Shown here piece by piece: positions 63,351 through 64,000 of a stretch of 64,000 nucleotides of DNA. This stretch comes from an uncultured Candidatus Actinomarina sp. (lineage in GTDB: Bacteria > Actinomycetota > Acidimicrobiia > Actinomarinales > Actinomarinaceae), in contig CABYIX010000002.1 of the NCBI GenBank assembly GCA_902519215.1, positions 1 to 64,000 on the forward strand, read 5' to 3'. Each line of letters opens with the position of its first letter. Position 1 is the first letter of the stretch. Both the position numbers and the translations under genes were made by a program. The notes under the pieces are model-generated. The model was not told the origin of the DNA and ran no database searches. It was given only the letters and a program-made list of their open reading frames with translations.

Positions 63351-64000
63351 TTATGAACCGAAGTCCACTGATTTAAGGACAGGGTTAGTATCACCCTCAG
63401 TTGTCCAAATATCGTATGTAGCAGCAGTTGGGTCACCAGCTTGATCTAATTCGACCTCACCAGAAGCACCAACATAGTCTACATCTACTCCGTCAGCTGC
63501 AAGTGCAATACAAGCAACTCCGATACATTTTTCACCACCAGATGATGCAGCAACTAAGCCAGAAGCAATTTCTGGACCAGTTACACCATTAGCAGCTGCT
63601 GATATTGCCATTAACATGACAGCATCATAAGCTTGTGGAGCAAAAATGAATGTTGGAGAACCATCAGCTGATACTCCAGCATAGGCTGCTTCAAAAGCAT
63701 CTTTAGCTTCACCTGCTGCAGAACCAGGAGCTGTTCCCTTGAATCCATCAAGAGCAGTACCTAGACCACATAATGAAGCAAGACCAGCATCTTTAACACC
63801 ATCAGTCATATACCAAGGAGTGTCAAGAAGGCCTTGTTCGAATGCAGGTTGTAGAACTCCACAACCAGTTTCTGGAAATAAAATTCCAACTATAGCTTCA
63901 GCGCCACCCTTACCAACAGCAGTTACTTCAGATGTAAATTCTGTAGCATCAGTTGCATGATAAACAATAGTCTTGACTGTTCCACCAGCTGCTTCAAATG
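63351..64000 (-). CDS. livK: Amino-acid ABC transporter substrate-binding protein, LivK-like (5' end outside window)
   Basis: C-terminal 216 residues of a periplasmic-binding-protein (Peripla_BP_6) domain; the frame is open to the window edge. Visible features are TIVYHATDATEFTSEVTAVG, LFPETGCGVLQPAFEQGL, FAPQAYDAVMLMA and a final YDIWTTEGD. The cysteine pair in EKCIGVACIAL may be a disulphide. It should bind the ligand of the convergent livHMGF or a related importer. The convergent placement means it has its own promoter outside the window. Confidence 0.9.
   Translation of the reverse strand, partial: FEAAGGTVKTIVYHATDATEFTSEVTAVGKGGAEAIVGILFPETGCGVLQPAFEQGLLDTPWYMTDGVKDAGLASLCGLGTALDGFKGTAPGSAAGEAKDAFEAAYAGVSADGSPTFIFAPQAYDAVMLMAISAAANGVTGPEIASGLVAASSGGEKCIGVACIALAADGVDVDYVGASGEVELDQAGDPTAATYDIWTTEGDTNPVLKSVDFGS

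Overview
The window is a gene-dense, AT-rich stretch (by eye about one third G+C) of a bacterial chromosome with almost no intergenic space. There is no IS element, phage, CRISPR array or rRNA, and no gene-free stretch longer than 300 bases. Three blocks have an actinobacterial gene order: tilS-hpt-ftsH-folE-folP-folB-folK-panC-coaX-lysS...clpC; disA-carD-ispF-cysS-rlmB-tRNA-Thr; and topA/MFS-tmk-holB. CarD, DisA, ClpC and a PimB-like glycosyltransferase fit the same group. The low G+C, short spacers, many TTG/GTG starts and overlapping stop codons suggest a streamlined marine actinobacterium, perhaps of the Actinomarinales/Acidimicrobiia kind. That placement is inference.

Layout. 1-4441 (minus): aminopeptidase N (cut by the window edge), 6-phosphogluconate dehydrogenase, HflX, a small unknown protein and a selenocysteine tRNA. 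4491-10650 (plus): an HTH-membrane protein, heme A synthase, a sigma-70 factor, TldD/TldE and a glycerophosphodiesterase. 10662-16405: a photolyase-family protein, then divergently an indoleamine dioxygenase with alanine dehydrogenase, then convergent leuCD. 16514-22091 (plus): a CPA2 antiporter, membrane pyrophosphatase, a two-domain histidine phosphatase and a GT4 glycosyltransferase. 22084-31553: topA (minus), MFS-tmk-holB-MBL hydrolase-P450 (plus), then an AlkA-like glycosylase and an MFS transporter (minus).

31635-34425: two SAM riboswitches of the SAM-I/IV kind control metK and metY, followed by a promoter and a compact two-hairpin RNA ending in a terminator. 34460-45110 (plus): a stand-alone 5'-3' exonuclease, a small membrane protein, and the tilS-to-lysS block with a divergent folate pathway (unusual FolE and FolP, plus a phosphatase-like protein without its catalytic cysteine). 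45107-53765: polyprenyl synthase (minus), ClpC, and a BMP-type nucleoside ABC transporter. 53762-58999: a zinc-ribbon membrane protein (minus), the disA block and tRNA-Thr. 59004-64000: an unknown membrane protein, livHMGF, a bidirectional terminator, and a convergent Liv-type binding protein cut by the window edge.

Together the genes describe an aerobic heterotroph. Heme A synthesis implies an aa3-type oxidase. Two importers bring in nucleosides and amino acids. There is a Trp-opening enzyme, pyrophosphate-driven ion pumping, SAM feedback on methionine metabolism and c-di-AMP signalling. The observations most worth a second look are the tRNA-Sec, the candidate RNA at 34335-34425, the photolyase without its full Fe-S ligand set, the altered folate enzymes and the SAM riboswitch expression platforms.
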